In this document: positions 35,295 to 43,596 of the stretch, piece after piece
Layout: the number at the start of each line of letters is the position of its first letter
Numbering within the stretch: the stretch's first letter is position 1
Assembly (NCBI GenBank): GCA_050633525.1
Contig: JBOEGR010000010.1
Location: forward strand, 1-64,000
Origin: CANLBN01 sp050633525
GTDB lineage: Bacteria > Pseudomonadota > Gammaproteobacteria > Pseudomonadales > Cellvibrionaceae
DNA length: 64,000 nucleotides
Direction: 5' to 3'
Program-made: the position numbers and the translations under genes
Notes under the pieces: model-generated
What the model saw: the letters and a program-made list of their open reading frames with translations, nothing else
Databases searched by the model: none
What the model was told of the DNA's origin: nothing

Positions 35295-36343
35295 ACGCTG
35301 GGCAAACGCCCACATTGGTTTAATAACTGCTGCCAATATCGAGTATGTATTTTTAGCTCTTGATCAAAGACTTGCCATTCACTATCGTTATTTAAGTATA
35401 CCTTTTCCCAAAAATATTCGAATTCTGGCTTAGCCTTGAGTGAGTCAATAAAAGAATCTATTTTACCAAGCAAGGTACTCGATTGCTGATGAAGCAATGC
35501 GATATAGGGCTGCACTTCACCAATATAAAACTTCATGAAAACCGTATTCACGATATCGAACTGAGGATTAGCTCTCTTCTTAAAACACAATGCTTTAGTC
35601 TCTACTCGATAGGCAAGTAATTGGTTAGCTCTTTTTAAATATTCAGTACTCATATTCATTGATAAGCGTAATTGCCCCATGTACTTACTAGAAGCAATCA
35701 CTGCATAGGCATCTTCTATGACCACCTGATCATCTATTTTATTTTCTATAAATAACTGTACTGTTTCTAACGCCGAATAAAGATTAGAAGGCTTCGACTT
35801 TAATTCACCCAAGGTGAGAGCCTTAGTGCCCAATGAAAATAAGGTAGCAAACTCATCGCTCGCGAATACTGCATTCCACTGAACCCGCTCTAAATTTTCT
35901 TTTTTGCTTAGCAATGCGACTTCTAACACTTTATACAATGCACTCCCCTGCTCTAATTGAGTTAAGCATTGTTCAGCCAATAAAATAAACTGATATTCAT
36001 AGGCTAAAACGTGTGAAGCTTTCATAAAGCGGCCCAAGCTACTATTACGCTGACCTATATGACGCTGAAGATCACAGCTTGAGAGTTCCAAAAACTCAAT
36101 TAGATTAATATTAGTAGGAGCTATAGAGTAAGACTGCTGCTTAAGTGATGGATAGCGAATAAGAGCAGTTTGATTTGTTTCATTTTGCTTGCTAACAATT
36201 TTCGTAGAAACATCAAGGCTATTGGATAAGCGGTAATAAATGTTGTCAAACATTGCACTGGGGTCATCAGACGATTGACATGCACTGACAATCAATGCCA
36301 CACCTAAACCAACCAGTAAGCTCACTATGCCACGCAGTATCAT
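35291..36343 (-). CDS. DUF3080 lipoprotein
   Basis: This is a lipoprotein of about 350 residues with a signal peptide ending in the lipobox VSAC, then a long helical domain. LSSCDLQRHIGQRNSSLGRFM is the DUF3080 hallmark. I take the ATG at 36343 (MILRGIVSLLVG), where the signal peptide begins; the ATG at 36388 adds 15 residues and is also possible. The stop overlaps that of the convergent DUF3429 gene. Function unknown. Confidence 0.8.
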   Translation of the reverse strand: MILRGIVSLLVGLGVALIVSACQSSDDPSAMFDNIYYRLSNSLDVSTKIVSKQNETNQTALIRYPSLKQQSYSIAPTNINLIEFLELSSCDLQRHIGQRNSSLGRFMKASHVLAYEYQFILLAEQCLTQLEQGSALYKVLEVALLSKKENLERVQWNAVFASDEFATLFSLGTKALTLGELKSKPSNLYSALETVQLFIENKIDDQVVIEDAYAVIASSKYMGQLRLSMNMSTEYLKRANQLLAYRVETKALCFKKRANPQFDIVNTVFMKFYIGEVQPYIALLHQQSSTLLGKIDSFIDSLKAKPEFEYFWEKVYLNNDSEWQVFDQELKIHTRYWQQLLNQCGRLPSV

Positions 36344-36665
36344 TTTTGTGCCATTAAAAAAATTTGCATTAAAGTAGGGCGCCATCAATCTGGCGAAGAT
36401 ATAAAATTACCTATACCAACTTACGAGATGCTTACCATAGATAGATGTTACACAATAAACAATTGATTTCACTAAAAAATAAATAATATAACGAAAAGAT
36501 ATAAGCATCCTAGAAAAAATAGTATGTTTTTTGCTATAACTTAAGTAGGGGGAGAGAAACCGGCAACTATTGGGCAGTTTAGCGCAACACCTTTCAACTG
36601 GTGTGTAGATTAAACAAGGCTCGATATATTGACTCTGATCAAACGTGATCATTTTGGTGGATACC

Positions 36666-37526
36666 GTGAATTTTCCAACATCTTTGTTATATAGTTTAGG
36701 CCTCTATTTTGTATTGTCATCATCGGCATTAGCAAACTGGGATACTGTTAAAAATCGATGCATCAAACCTAACAACGATGAAAAAATCGTCACTCAACGT
36801 GATTTTGGCTGGGGCTTATCACATATAGATAATTTGACTAAAGAGTCAGAGATCTATAATAGTGGAAAGAGACTATTTCAGCGCTCATACTATGACGAAG
36901 TTAGTAATAGTTTTATCCTACCTCACAGCGTCATTGGTGAGACTTCTAACGTAAAACTCACCAAACAATTTATCGCTAGCGTCAGAAACCACATCGAGAA
37001 TGGCTTACGTAAAAAGTATTCCGAAGCCATCGTTTTTTCTGACATGGGGCACTCTCACCTTTACTTTCCTAAAGGCCACTGGGAAAAAAATTATTTACAT
37101 CTCATTAGAGAAAAAAAATTAGCCTTACTTTATGAAAGAATGCTGGCAGATCCTGAGCTAAGAGTGCTTTATCACACCGCCGAGCAAATTACATTAAAAG
37201 TAGATGGCGCTGTACTGCCTGATCCCAAATCGCAATTTCGTTACCTTAATCGAAATATTCTAGGCTACAACAATAACAAGGAACTAAAAGTGTTGTTTGC
37301 TAATAAAAACAAACGTTACAACACCGTTGTGGAAATAGACGGACTACACCGTTGGAGTGCAGGTTTTAATATCAGCGCGAGTAAAGACGGTTGTTTTCCC
37401 TATCAAACAAATGGAGAGACACGTTATTTTGATATCAGTTTAACGAGTCTGCCTTATCGTGATAAGCGCATTCAATCGCGCTTTGGTTACACCCCTCCGC
37501 CTCTCACTAGAATCTCTAGTAATTAA
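36666..37526 (+). CDS. Orphan hypothetical exported protein
   Basis: The product is about 286 residues and I do not recognise it. From the GTG at 36666 (GGTGGA ribosome site just upstream) residues 1-24 form a signal peptide ending in SSALAN. The ATG at 36645 adds seven residues and lacks a ribosome site. The mature domain is charged and soluble and contains two cysteines (about 31 and 251) that could pair in the periplasm. There are no membrane segments or known motifs. Neighbours (DUF3080 divergent, pirin downstream) give no functional hint. Confidence 0.55.
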   Translation: MNFPTSLLYSLGLYFVLSSSALANWDTVKNRCIKPNNDEKIVTQRDFGWGLSHIDNLTKESEIYNSGKRLFQRSYYDEVSNSFILPHSVIGETSNVKLTKQFIASVRNHIENGLRKKYSEAIVFSDMGHSHLYFPKGHWEKNYLHLIREKKLALLYERMLADPELRVLYHTAEQITLKVDGAVLPDPKSQFRYLNRNILGYNNNKELKVLFANKNKRYNTVVEIDGLHRWSAGFNISASKDGCFPYQTNGETRYFDISLTSLPYRDKRIQSRFGYTPPPLTRISSN

Positions 37527-37628
37527 ATAAGACACATAGACGATATTGTTCATTGTCATACAATGACTACCACTAGTTAAACGCTACCATAACGATATAA
37601 TAAACATTCTAGCTAGCGGAAATATGCC

Positions 37629-38525
37629 ATGAATAATGACACCAATAATCCTTGCCTACTAAAAGTAATTGCTCCCAAGAAAAAAAACTTAGGAGAGTTT
37701 TCAGTTAGACGAAGCTTACCTAGTGTAGGTCAAAAAATGGTAGGCCCATGGATATTTTTTGATCACATGGGGCCCGCTGAGTTTGCCCCCGGCGACGGCA
37801 TCAATGTAAGACCGCATCCACATATCAATCTTGCTACCGTTACTTATTTATTCGACGGTGAAATACTGCATCGCGATTCTGTTGGTAGTCATCAAACTAT
37901 TCTTCCTGGCGACATTAACTTAATGGTTGCAGGAAAGGGGATAACGCACTCAGAACGCTCCTCAGAGTCCACTCTTAGAACAGGGCAACGCTTGCATGCA
38001 CTACAACTATGGCTAGCATTACCCGAAGAGTATGAAGAAATTGAACCTGCTTTTTATCACTATCCCGCCGTTAACATTCCCAGCACAACCATTAAAGGAG
38101 TTAACATCAGACTGATGATGGGCAATGCCTATGGTATGAGCTCACCCGTAAAAACCTTTGCGAAAACACTGTATATCGAAGCAGACCTTAAAGTAGGCCA
38201 AGTATTGGCGCCACCCTATGAACAAGAGTTGGCCATCTATGTTGCAGAAGGAATGATCGAAATCGAAGGTCAGAGCATTCCTGAATTCAATATGGCGATA
38301 TTGAACACCACGCAACTTGATGGTAAACAACAGATAACTATTACCGCAACACACGAAAGCCGTATTGCCATTATAGGAGGCGAAAGTATTGGACCGCGCT
38401 ATATTGACTGGAATTTTGTCTCATCTAAAAAAGAGCGGATAACGCAAGCAAAGCACGATTGGAAACACGGCAACTTTGAAAAAGTAACGGGAGATGAAGA
38501 AGAGTTCATACCCCTACCCGAATAA
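37629..38525 (+). CDS. Pirin-family protein
   Basis: This bicupin of 298 residues has the metal-binding set in RPHPHINLATVTYLF (two His), GSHQTILPGD and GKGITHSERS (His and Glu). Pirins are iron-binding dioxygenase-like or regulatory proteins; YhhW and YhaK of E. coli oxidise quercetin. The C-terminal cupin is more divergent. It stands alone with about 100 bases to the upstream gene. Confidence 0.88.
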   Translation: MNNDTNNPCLLKVIAPKKKNLGEFSVRRSLPSVGQKMVGPWIFFDHMGPAEFAPGDGINVRPHPHINLATVTYLFDGEILHRDSVGSHQTILPGDINLMVAGKGITHSERSSESTLRTGQRLHALQLWLALPEEYEEIEPAFYHYPAVNIPSTTIKGVNIRLMMGNAYGMSSPVKTFAKTLYIEADLKVGQVLAPPYEQELAIYVAEGMIEIEGQSIPEFNMAILNTTQLDGKQQITITATHESRIAIIGGESIGPRYIDWNFVSSKKERITQAKHDWKHGNFEKVTGDEEEFIPLPE

Positions 38526-38576
38526 AGCATCCATCCTTAAATTTCATGGTATAAAGTAAAATCAATTTTAACCTTT

Positions 38577-38692
38577 AGAAACCTCTGAACCAGTCTAAAC
38601 ACGCTCTGGAGCTCAGGCAATGTTGCTGGCAAGGCGTGTCTTACAGGCGGGCGGGCTGCGCAGAGTGTATTGAGACTTATTCAGGGGTTCCT
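38577..38692. repeat. Terminal-inverted-repeat element (MITE-like), copy A
   Basis: The left end AGAAACCTCTGAACCAGTCT (38577-38596) and right end AGACTTATTCAGGGGTTCCT (38673-38692) are inverted repeats of each other at 16 of 20 positions. The 116-base element is non-coding. A related element lies at 41686-41893, and its GGAACCTCTGA core is the stem of the short palindromes at 9613-9650 and 12186-12221. It is located just upstream of the arsenate-linked GAPDH gene. I see no clear target-site duplication. Confidence 0.7.
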
Positions 38693-38769
38693 TTAATATA
38701 ACTGTCATCATTTTGTAGTAAAAGGTATGCGGCTATCATTTTAATAGAGTTAAGAATAGAGACATCAAT

Positions 38770-39795
38770 ATGACAATCAAAGTGGGCATCAATGGTTTTG
38801 GCAGAATTGGCAGGCTAGTACTGAGAGCGGCTTGGGACTGGGATGATATAGAATTCATTCAGATCAATGATCCTGCTGGGGATGCGGAAACACTCGCCCA
38901 CTTACTCATGTTCGACTCCGTACACGGCCGCTGGCAACATGATGCCATTGCCGAAAATGCAAGCAGCGAAAAAGATGCCATTGTTATTGAAGGTAAAAAA
39001 CTCGTGTGTTCTCGCAACACCAGCATTGAGGCAAGCGACTGGTCGGCCTGCGATGTTGTCATTGAAGCATCTGGTGTTATGAAGTCCGGCCCTATTTTAC
39101 AAGCCTACTTAGATCAAGGCGTTAAGCGTGTTGTAGTCACAGCCCCAGTTAAAGAAGACGGTATATTAAATGTTGTGATGGGAGTCAATCACGCGTTATA
39201 TGAACCGCAACATCACCCTATTGTAACGGCCGCTTCCTGCACGACAAACTGCCTAGCGCCGGTTGTAAAAGTGATACATGAAAATCTAGGGATCGAACAT
39301 GGCTCGATCACAACCATTCACGACATCACGAATACTCAAACCATTCTGGATGCGCCTCACAAAGATTTACGACGTGCACGCGCCTGCGGAATGAGCTTAA
39401 TTCCCACCACAACAGGTTCAGCTACTGCCATTACCCATATTTTTCCTGAACTCAAAGGTAAATTAAACGGCCACGCTGTCAGAGTGCCACTGGCCAACGC
39501 CTCTATTACTGATTGTGTATTCGAACTTAAACAAAAGACTAGCGCTAAAGAAGTAAATGCTCTATTTAAAGCAGCAGCGCAAAAAGAGCTCAAAGGTATT
39601 TTGGGCTATGAAGAGCGCCCTTTAGTCTCGATCGATTATAAAACTGATCCTCGTTCTTGTATTATCGATGCGCTTTCGACCATGGTCATTAATGAGCGCC
39701 AACTAAAAGTGTATGCCTGGTACGACAACGAATGGGGTTACGCTAACCGCACTGCCGAGTTGATGCACTTGGTCGGCAAAATGGATGAAGCTTAA
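38770..39795 (+). CDS. gap: Glyceraldehyde-3-phosphate dehydrogenase, ArsJ-associated
   Basis: The 341-residue GAPDH has the NAD-binding start KVGINGFGRIGRLV, the catalytic Cys in AASCTTNCLAPV and the WYDNEWGYANR C-terminal motif. The next gene is ArsJ with a 19-base gap. Known ArsJ systems use this GAPDH to form 1-arseno-3-phosphoglycerate from arsenate, which ArsJ exports, giving arsenate resistance. A glycolytic GAPDH should exist elsewhere. Immediately upstream is the inverted-repeat element, so its promoter may lie between 38692 and 38755. Confidence 0.92.
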   Translation: MTIKVGINGFGRIGRLVLRAAWDWDDIEFIQINDPAGDAETLAHLLMFDSVHGRWQHDAIAENASSEKDAIVIEGKKLVCSRNTSIEASDWSACDVVIEASGVMKSGPILQAYLDQGVKRVVVTAPVKEDGILNVVMGVNHALYEPQHHPIVTAASCTTNCLAPVVKVIHENLGIEHGSITTIHDITNTQTILDAPHKDLRRARACGMSLIPTTTGSATAITHIFPELKGKLNGHAVRVPLANASITDCVFELKQKTSAKEVNALFKAAAQKELKGILGYEERPLVSIDYKTDPRSCIIDALSTMVINERQLKVYAWYDNEWGYANRTAELMHLVGKMDEA

Positions 39796-39814
39796 ACGCA
39801 GTGAATAGCATCTA

Positions 39815-41029
39815 ATGTTGAGCAATCTTTCACAAGAAGCACGTCAATACTTAATCGTTACCGGTAATTATTGGGCCTTTACCTTAACGGATGGTGCTTT
39901 ACGTATGCTGGTGGTACTGCACTTCCACCAACTGGGCTATTCCCCACTCGACATAGCATTACTGTTTTTATTCTATGAATTTTTTGGTGTCGTAACCAAC
40001 CTAGTGGGCGGTTGGGTTGGTGCGCGCTTTGGTTTAAATAAGACCATGAACATTGGTTTGATTTTACAAGTCATCGCCCTATCCCTCTTATTAGTCCCTC
40101 CGGATAAACTCAGTATTGCATGGGTGATGATGGCTCAAGCCTTATCAGGCATTGCAAAAGACCTCAATAAAATGAGTGCGAAGAGTGCCATCAAAACACT
40201 GGTACCCGAGAACGAGGACAGCCAACTCTACCGCTGGGTAGCACTCCTTACCGGCTCTAAAAATGCATTAAAGGGCTTAGGTTTTTTTATGGGAGGAGTA
40301 CTGCTAACCCTATTCCAATTTCAGGGCGCGATACTCGTCATGGCTGTCGTCTTATTAGCCGTCTGGCTATTTAGCCTGTGGAAGTTAAACAACAATTTAG
40401 GTAAAAGTAAAAACAAACCAAAGTTCAAACAGGCCTTTTCTAAAAATGCCGACATTAATAAATTATCCGCAGCCCGCCTTTTTTTATTTGGCGCCAGAGA
40501 TATTTGGTTTGTGGTGGCCCTCCCTGTCTACCTCTCGACACAATTACAATGGGACCATTGGCATATTGGGAGTTTTCTGGCTTGCTGGGTTATCGCCTAC
40601 GGTTTAGTACAAATATGGGCCCCTAAGATAACGGGCAAAAGACCAGAAGGCCGTGCGGCGGTCGCGTGGGGAAGCATATTATTTACAGCCCCTACACTCA
40701 TCGCCATTAGCTTGACCAATAACTTTTATATTGAAATGAGTTTAATCATAGGCTTGATTCTCTTCGGATTTTTCTTTGCTATTAACTCATCACTGCACAG
40801 CTATCTCATTGTCAATTATGCCGCTAGAGATAATGCCTCGCTTGATATTGGGTTTTACTACATGGCGAATGCAATGGGGCGATTGCTTGGCACCGTACTA
40901 TCCGGGTGGCTGTTTCAACAATATGGTCTAGTCACTTGCCTGCTAGCATCAGGCTGCTTTATCTTTATTGCCACACTTATTTCTTGTAGTCTTCCCAACA
41001 CACCTCAGGCTAGGACAACTGAACAGTAA
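39815..41029 (+). CDS. arsJ: ArsJ organoarsenical efflux permease (MFS)
   Basis: The 404-residue MFS transporter has about 12 predicted membrane helices. The start LIVTGNYWAFTLTDGALRML and the following VVLHFHQLGYSPLDIALLF are typical of ArsJ. Together with the upstream GAPDH it forms the pair that removes arsenate as 1-arseno-3-phosphoglycerate. No ArsR repressor, ArsC or arsenite pump is in the window, so regulation is unclear. Confidence 0.88.
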   Translation: MLSNLSQEARQYLIVTGNYWAFTLTDGALRMLVVLHFHQLGYSPLDIALLFLFYEFFGVVTNLVGGWVGARFGLNKTMNIGLILQVIALSLLLVPPDKLSIAWVMMAQALSGIAKDLNKMSAKSAIKTLVPENEDSQLYRWVALLTGSKNALKGLGFFMGGVLLTLFQFQGAILVMAVVLLAVWLFSLWKLNNNLGKSKNKPKFKQAFSKNADINKLSAARLFLFGARDIWFVVALPVYLSTQLQWDHWHIGSFLACWVIAYGLVQIWAPKITGKRPEGRAAVAWGSILFTAPTLIAISLTNNFYIEMSLIIGLILFGFFFAINSSLHSYLIVNYAARDNASLDIGFYYMANAMGRLLGTVLSGWLFQQYGLVTCLLASGCFIFIATLISCSLPNTPQARTTEQ

Positions 41030-41174
41030 AAACCCTTACTATAGATAGAATTCGCGCCAATCCCTAAGATAACAGCACATCGCCGCCCTAAATACCCACC
41101 ACACTGATATATATTGTCTATAGTTAAGTCGTAAACCATAGATAAAAGCAGCAGCTTGAAACATAGAGGTCATT

Positions 41175-41558
41175 ATGGGGCAATTTAGCTCATCCATCTT
41201 AGTCGTCGACGATGATAATACGAATCTTGAAATGTCTGCAGCTGTCCTCGAATCACTCGAAATACAAGCCGATAAAGCCGATTCCGGTACGAAAGCAGTT
41301 GAGTTGTGCGCAGCCAAACACTATGACGTGATTTTCATGGACATAGAAATGCCTAACTTAAATGGCTACCAAACAACTGAAATTATAAAGAAAATGAATC
41401 ACACTTCGGCTAAGGCCATTATTGTGGCTTTGAGCGCAGCCTTATCCAGCAAAGCCCAAGTGATGAAATGCATACAGTCTGGCATGACAGACTGCATGGT
41501 CAAACCTCTTGATGCCGAAGATATTAAGGTCCGCTTTGAAAAGTGGGAAGTACAATAA
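41175..41558 (+). CDS. Single-domain response regulator (CheY-like receiver)
   Basis: The 127-residue receiver has the acidic pocket SILVVDDDNTN, the phospho-acceptor Asp in VIFMDIEMPNLNG and the Lys in CMVKPL; no output domain follows. A GAGG ribosome site lies five bases before the ATG. Its cognate kinase is not in the window. It follows arsJ by 145 bases; the gap and different function make co-transcription uncertain. Confidence 0.85.
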   Translation: MGQFSSSILVVDDDNTNLEMSAAVLESLEIQADKADSGTKAVELCAAKHYDVIFMDIEMPNLNGYQTTEIIKKMNHTSAKAIIVALSAALSSKAQVMKCIQSGMTDCMVKPLDAEDIKVRFEKWEVQ

Positions 41559-41685
41559 TGATTCCCCAGTATAATGAGTATTAATATCTCTTATTGCTAA
41601 AAAAATAGCTATTTTTATAAAAACAATAACGCCACACTTCATCATTTTTCATCACCAGATTACCACTCTAAGCTGATTTAATATA

Positions 41686-41893
41686 AAGAACCGCTGAACA
41701 AGTCATGCATCATTTTTAATCGGCTAAAATCGCCTGCTTTTTCGTTGCAAATCTTGGCAATAGCTCGCTATTGCCTACACGATGTAGGCAAGATGCGTGA
41801 GGCAGGAGCTGGAAGCTTTACCTGCGATTCGCGCCTCAAACCAGACAATTTTATCTCGATGAAAATCTGATTCAGACTTATTCAGAGGTTCCT
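41686..41893. repeat. Terminal-inverted-repeat element (MITE-like), copy B
   Basis: The left end AAGAACCGCTGAACAAGTC (41686-41704) and right end GACTTATTCAGAGGTTCCT (41875-41893) match in inverted orientation at 16 of 19 positions. The right end is nearly identical to that of copy A (38673-38692), and both elements are in the same orientation. The 208-base inside carries no coding frame of note. It lies between the response regulator and the FAD oxidoreductase, filling most of this gap. Confidence 0.7.
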
Positions 41894-41954
41894 GAAGAAT
41901 GCTCAGAACCAAACTGAACATCTAAATCAACAACGGAAAGAGTCAGCACTTCAC

Positions 41955-43055
41955 ATGAAACATTATGATCTCGCCATTATCGGCGGTAGCTTTAGCGGCT
42001 TAGCCTGTGCACAAAGTGCGGCAATTAAAGGGCTGCGTACAATTGTACTGGAAAAGAAAAAGACACCCGGTGCCTATACACAATCAACCGGTATTTTCGT
42101 CAAAGAAATTGCCGAAAAAATGAATATACCAAGTCAGTTAACACGAAAGATTAGCGGTATCCGACTCTATGCACCTAACATGAGCTCATTCGATTTACAC
42201 TCTGATAATTATTATTTTTTAGCAACAGATACTGGGCAATTATTAGATTGGATGGCAAGGCAAGTCAAAATATCTGGGGGGATTGTTCGATGCAATCAAA
42301 AGGCACAGAACATCACAAAAGAAGGACAACAATATCACCTCCGCGACCAAAACATTAGCAGCTCCTACCTCGTGGGAGCTGATGGAGCAAAGTCCACCGT
42401 CGCCAAACAGTTTAATTTGGGAAAAAATCGACATTTTCTTTTAGGGGCTGAATACGAAATTGAAGGCTTAACCCACTTAGACCCAGATTATTTGCATGTA
42501 TTTCTTAGCTCTACGTATGCACCGGGCTATATTGGCTGGGCATTACATGGGGTCAAACATACGCAAATAGGGATTGCCGTTAACACACCTAAGAAACCTA
42601 ATATTAAGGGGTTCCTAATGCATCTGCTCAAACATTTTGGAGGTCATGCAAAGATCATTGGTCGTCGAGGGGGCTATATTCCTTCCGGCGGTATTGTGTC
42701 ACCCTTTATGAAAGACAAAATATGCTTGTTAGGTGATGCTGCCGGGATGGTGTCGCCACTAACAGCTGGCGGGATACACCCCTCTATTGAAATTGGACAA
42801 TACTTAGGAAGTAGTATCGCAGATTACCTGCTTAACGAAGGAGAAACACCTGAGCGCACCATTCAACATTTATTGCCGTCTTACAGGTTCAAGCGGCCAT
42901 TAAGAAAAGCATATCAAACCTTTCCGCCGCCAGATTTTATCTTGAATTCATTGATAGAAAGTAACAGCTTTAAGCGCATAGCCCAAATTATTTTCTTTCA
43001 TCACCGAGGACTTTTCTGCAAGGAAGCATGGCAAGAGATATGGGGGCTCTCATAG
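41955..43055 (+). CDS. FAD-dependent oxidoreductase, geranylgeranyl-reductase-like
   Basis: The 366-residue flavoprotein begins with an FAD-binding Rossmann motif (LAIIGGSFSGLACAQSAA) and has VLEKKKTPGAY, LVGADGAKSTVAK and the late FAD motif ICLLGDAAGMVSPLTAGGI. This architecture is that of the geranylgeranyl reductase/aromatic hydroxylase-like family. The substrate is unknown. A basic, aromatic C-terminal tail may contact the membrane. Confidence 0.78.
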   Translation: MKHYDLAIIGGSFSGLACAQSAAIKGLRTIVLEKKKTPGAYTQSTGIFVKEIAEKMNIPSQLTRKISGIRLYAPNMSSFDLHSDNYYFLATDTGQLLDWMARQVKISGGIVRCNQKAQNITKEGQQYHLRDQNISSSYLVGADGAKSTVAKQFNLGKNRHFLLGAEYEIEGLTHLDPDYLHVFLSSTYAPGYIGWALHGVKHTQIGIAVNTPKKPNIKGFLMHLLKHFGGHAKIIGRRGGYIPSGGIVSPFMKDKICLLGDAAGMVSPLTAGGIHPSIEIGQYLGSSIADYLLNEGETPERTIQHLLPSYRFKRPLRKAYQTFPPPDFILNSLIESNSFKRIAQIIFFHHRGLFCKEAWQEIWGLS

Positions 43056-43085
43056 ACAATCTAAGCTTATTAAACTCAAACAAAG

Positions 43086-43448
43086 CTACCGCTGTTGTGT
43101 TCTTAAGTACTCTTGGTATTCCATCCAATATTTAAAATCTTGATAGTCTGGAGAATTTCCTTCTTTCGTTTTTCTCCACGCTTTATACATTTCAAACTCG
43201 CCTACTTGACCCAAGTTTTTAACTTCACGGGGTTCGTTAGCATTGCTAGGCTTTTCAGACTTTTTCTTATCTTCGCCAAAAAGGAAACCCGATAAAGAAA
43301 ATTGTCCATCTTCACCCGAAAACAAACCAGGTCCAGAAGTGAGTTCATTATTATCAGCCTCAACAACACCTTGGCTTTCACAAGCGCCAAGTAAAAACAA
43401 CACGGATAATAAAGCGCACTTTAGGAAAATCATTTTTTGCATATTCAT
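43086..43448 (-). CDS. Hypothetical lipoprotein
   Basis: The 120-residue precursor has a signal peptide ending in a clear lipobox LGAC, then a short acidic disordered region and a C-terminal helical segment (EFEMYKAWRKTKEG through WMEYQEYLR). No known family. It is convergent with the FAD oxidoreductase and transcribed in the same direction as the porin, which ends upstream at a strong terminator. Confidence 0.6.
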   Translation of the reverse strand: MNMQKMIFLKCALLSVLFLLGACESQGVVEADNNELTSGPGLFSGEDGQFSLSGFLFGEDKKKSEKPSNANEPREVKNLGQVGEFEMYKAWRKTKEGNSPDYQDFKYWMEYQEYLRTQQR

Positions 43449-43491
43449 ATACCAATTATATTATCTTGAATACCTGATTATATAGCCTTAT

Positions 43492-43528
43492 AAAAAAAAG
43501 AACACCTTGTGCAAGCACAAGGTGTTCT
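43492..43528 (-). terminator. Intrinsic terminator of the porin gene
   Basis: AGAACACCTTGTGC and GCACAAGGTGTTCT form a perfect 14-base-pair stem (43499-43512 and 43515-43528) around two bases. A run of seven A on the plus strand (43492-43498) becomes the U tail on the minus strand. It lies about 70 bases after the porin stop. Confidence 0.92.
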
Positions 43529-43596
43529 CCCGTTTACTGTGTTGAACTACGGTCTAGGGGGCTAAACCATTGAACGCCACAATAATCTTAGGTCAA

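Noticed and set aside
38770..39795. Possibility that this GAPDH is the main glycolytic enzyme
   Set aside because: Tight linkage to arsJ argues for the arsenate pathway; pgi elsewhere in the window does not change this.
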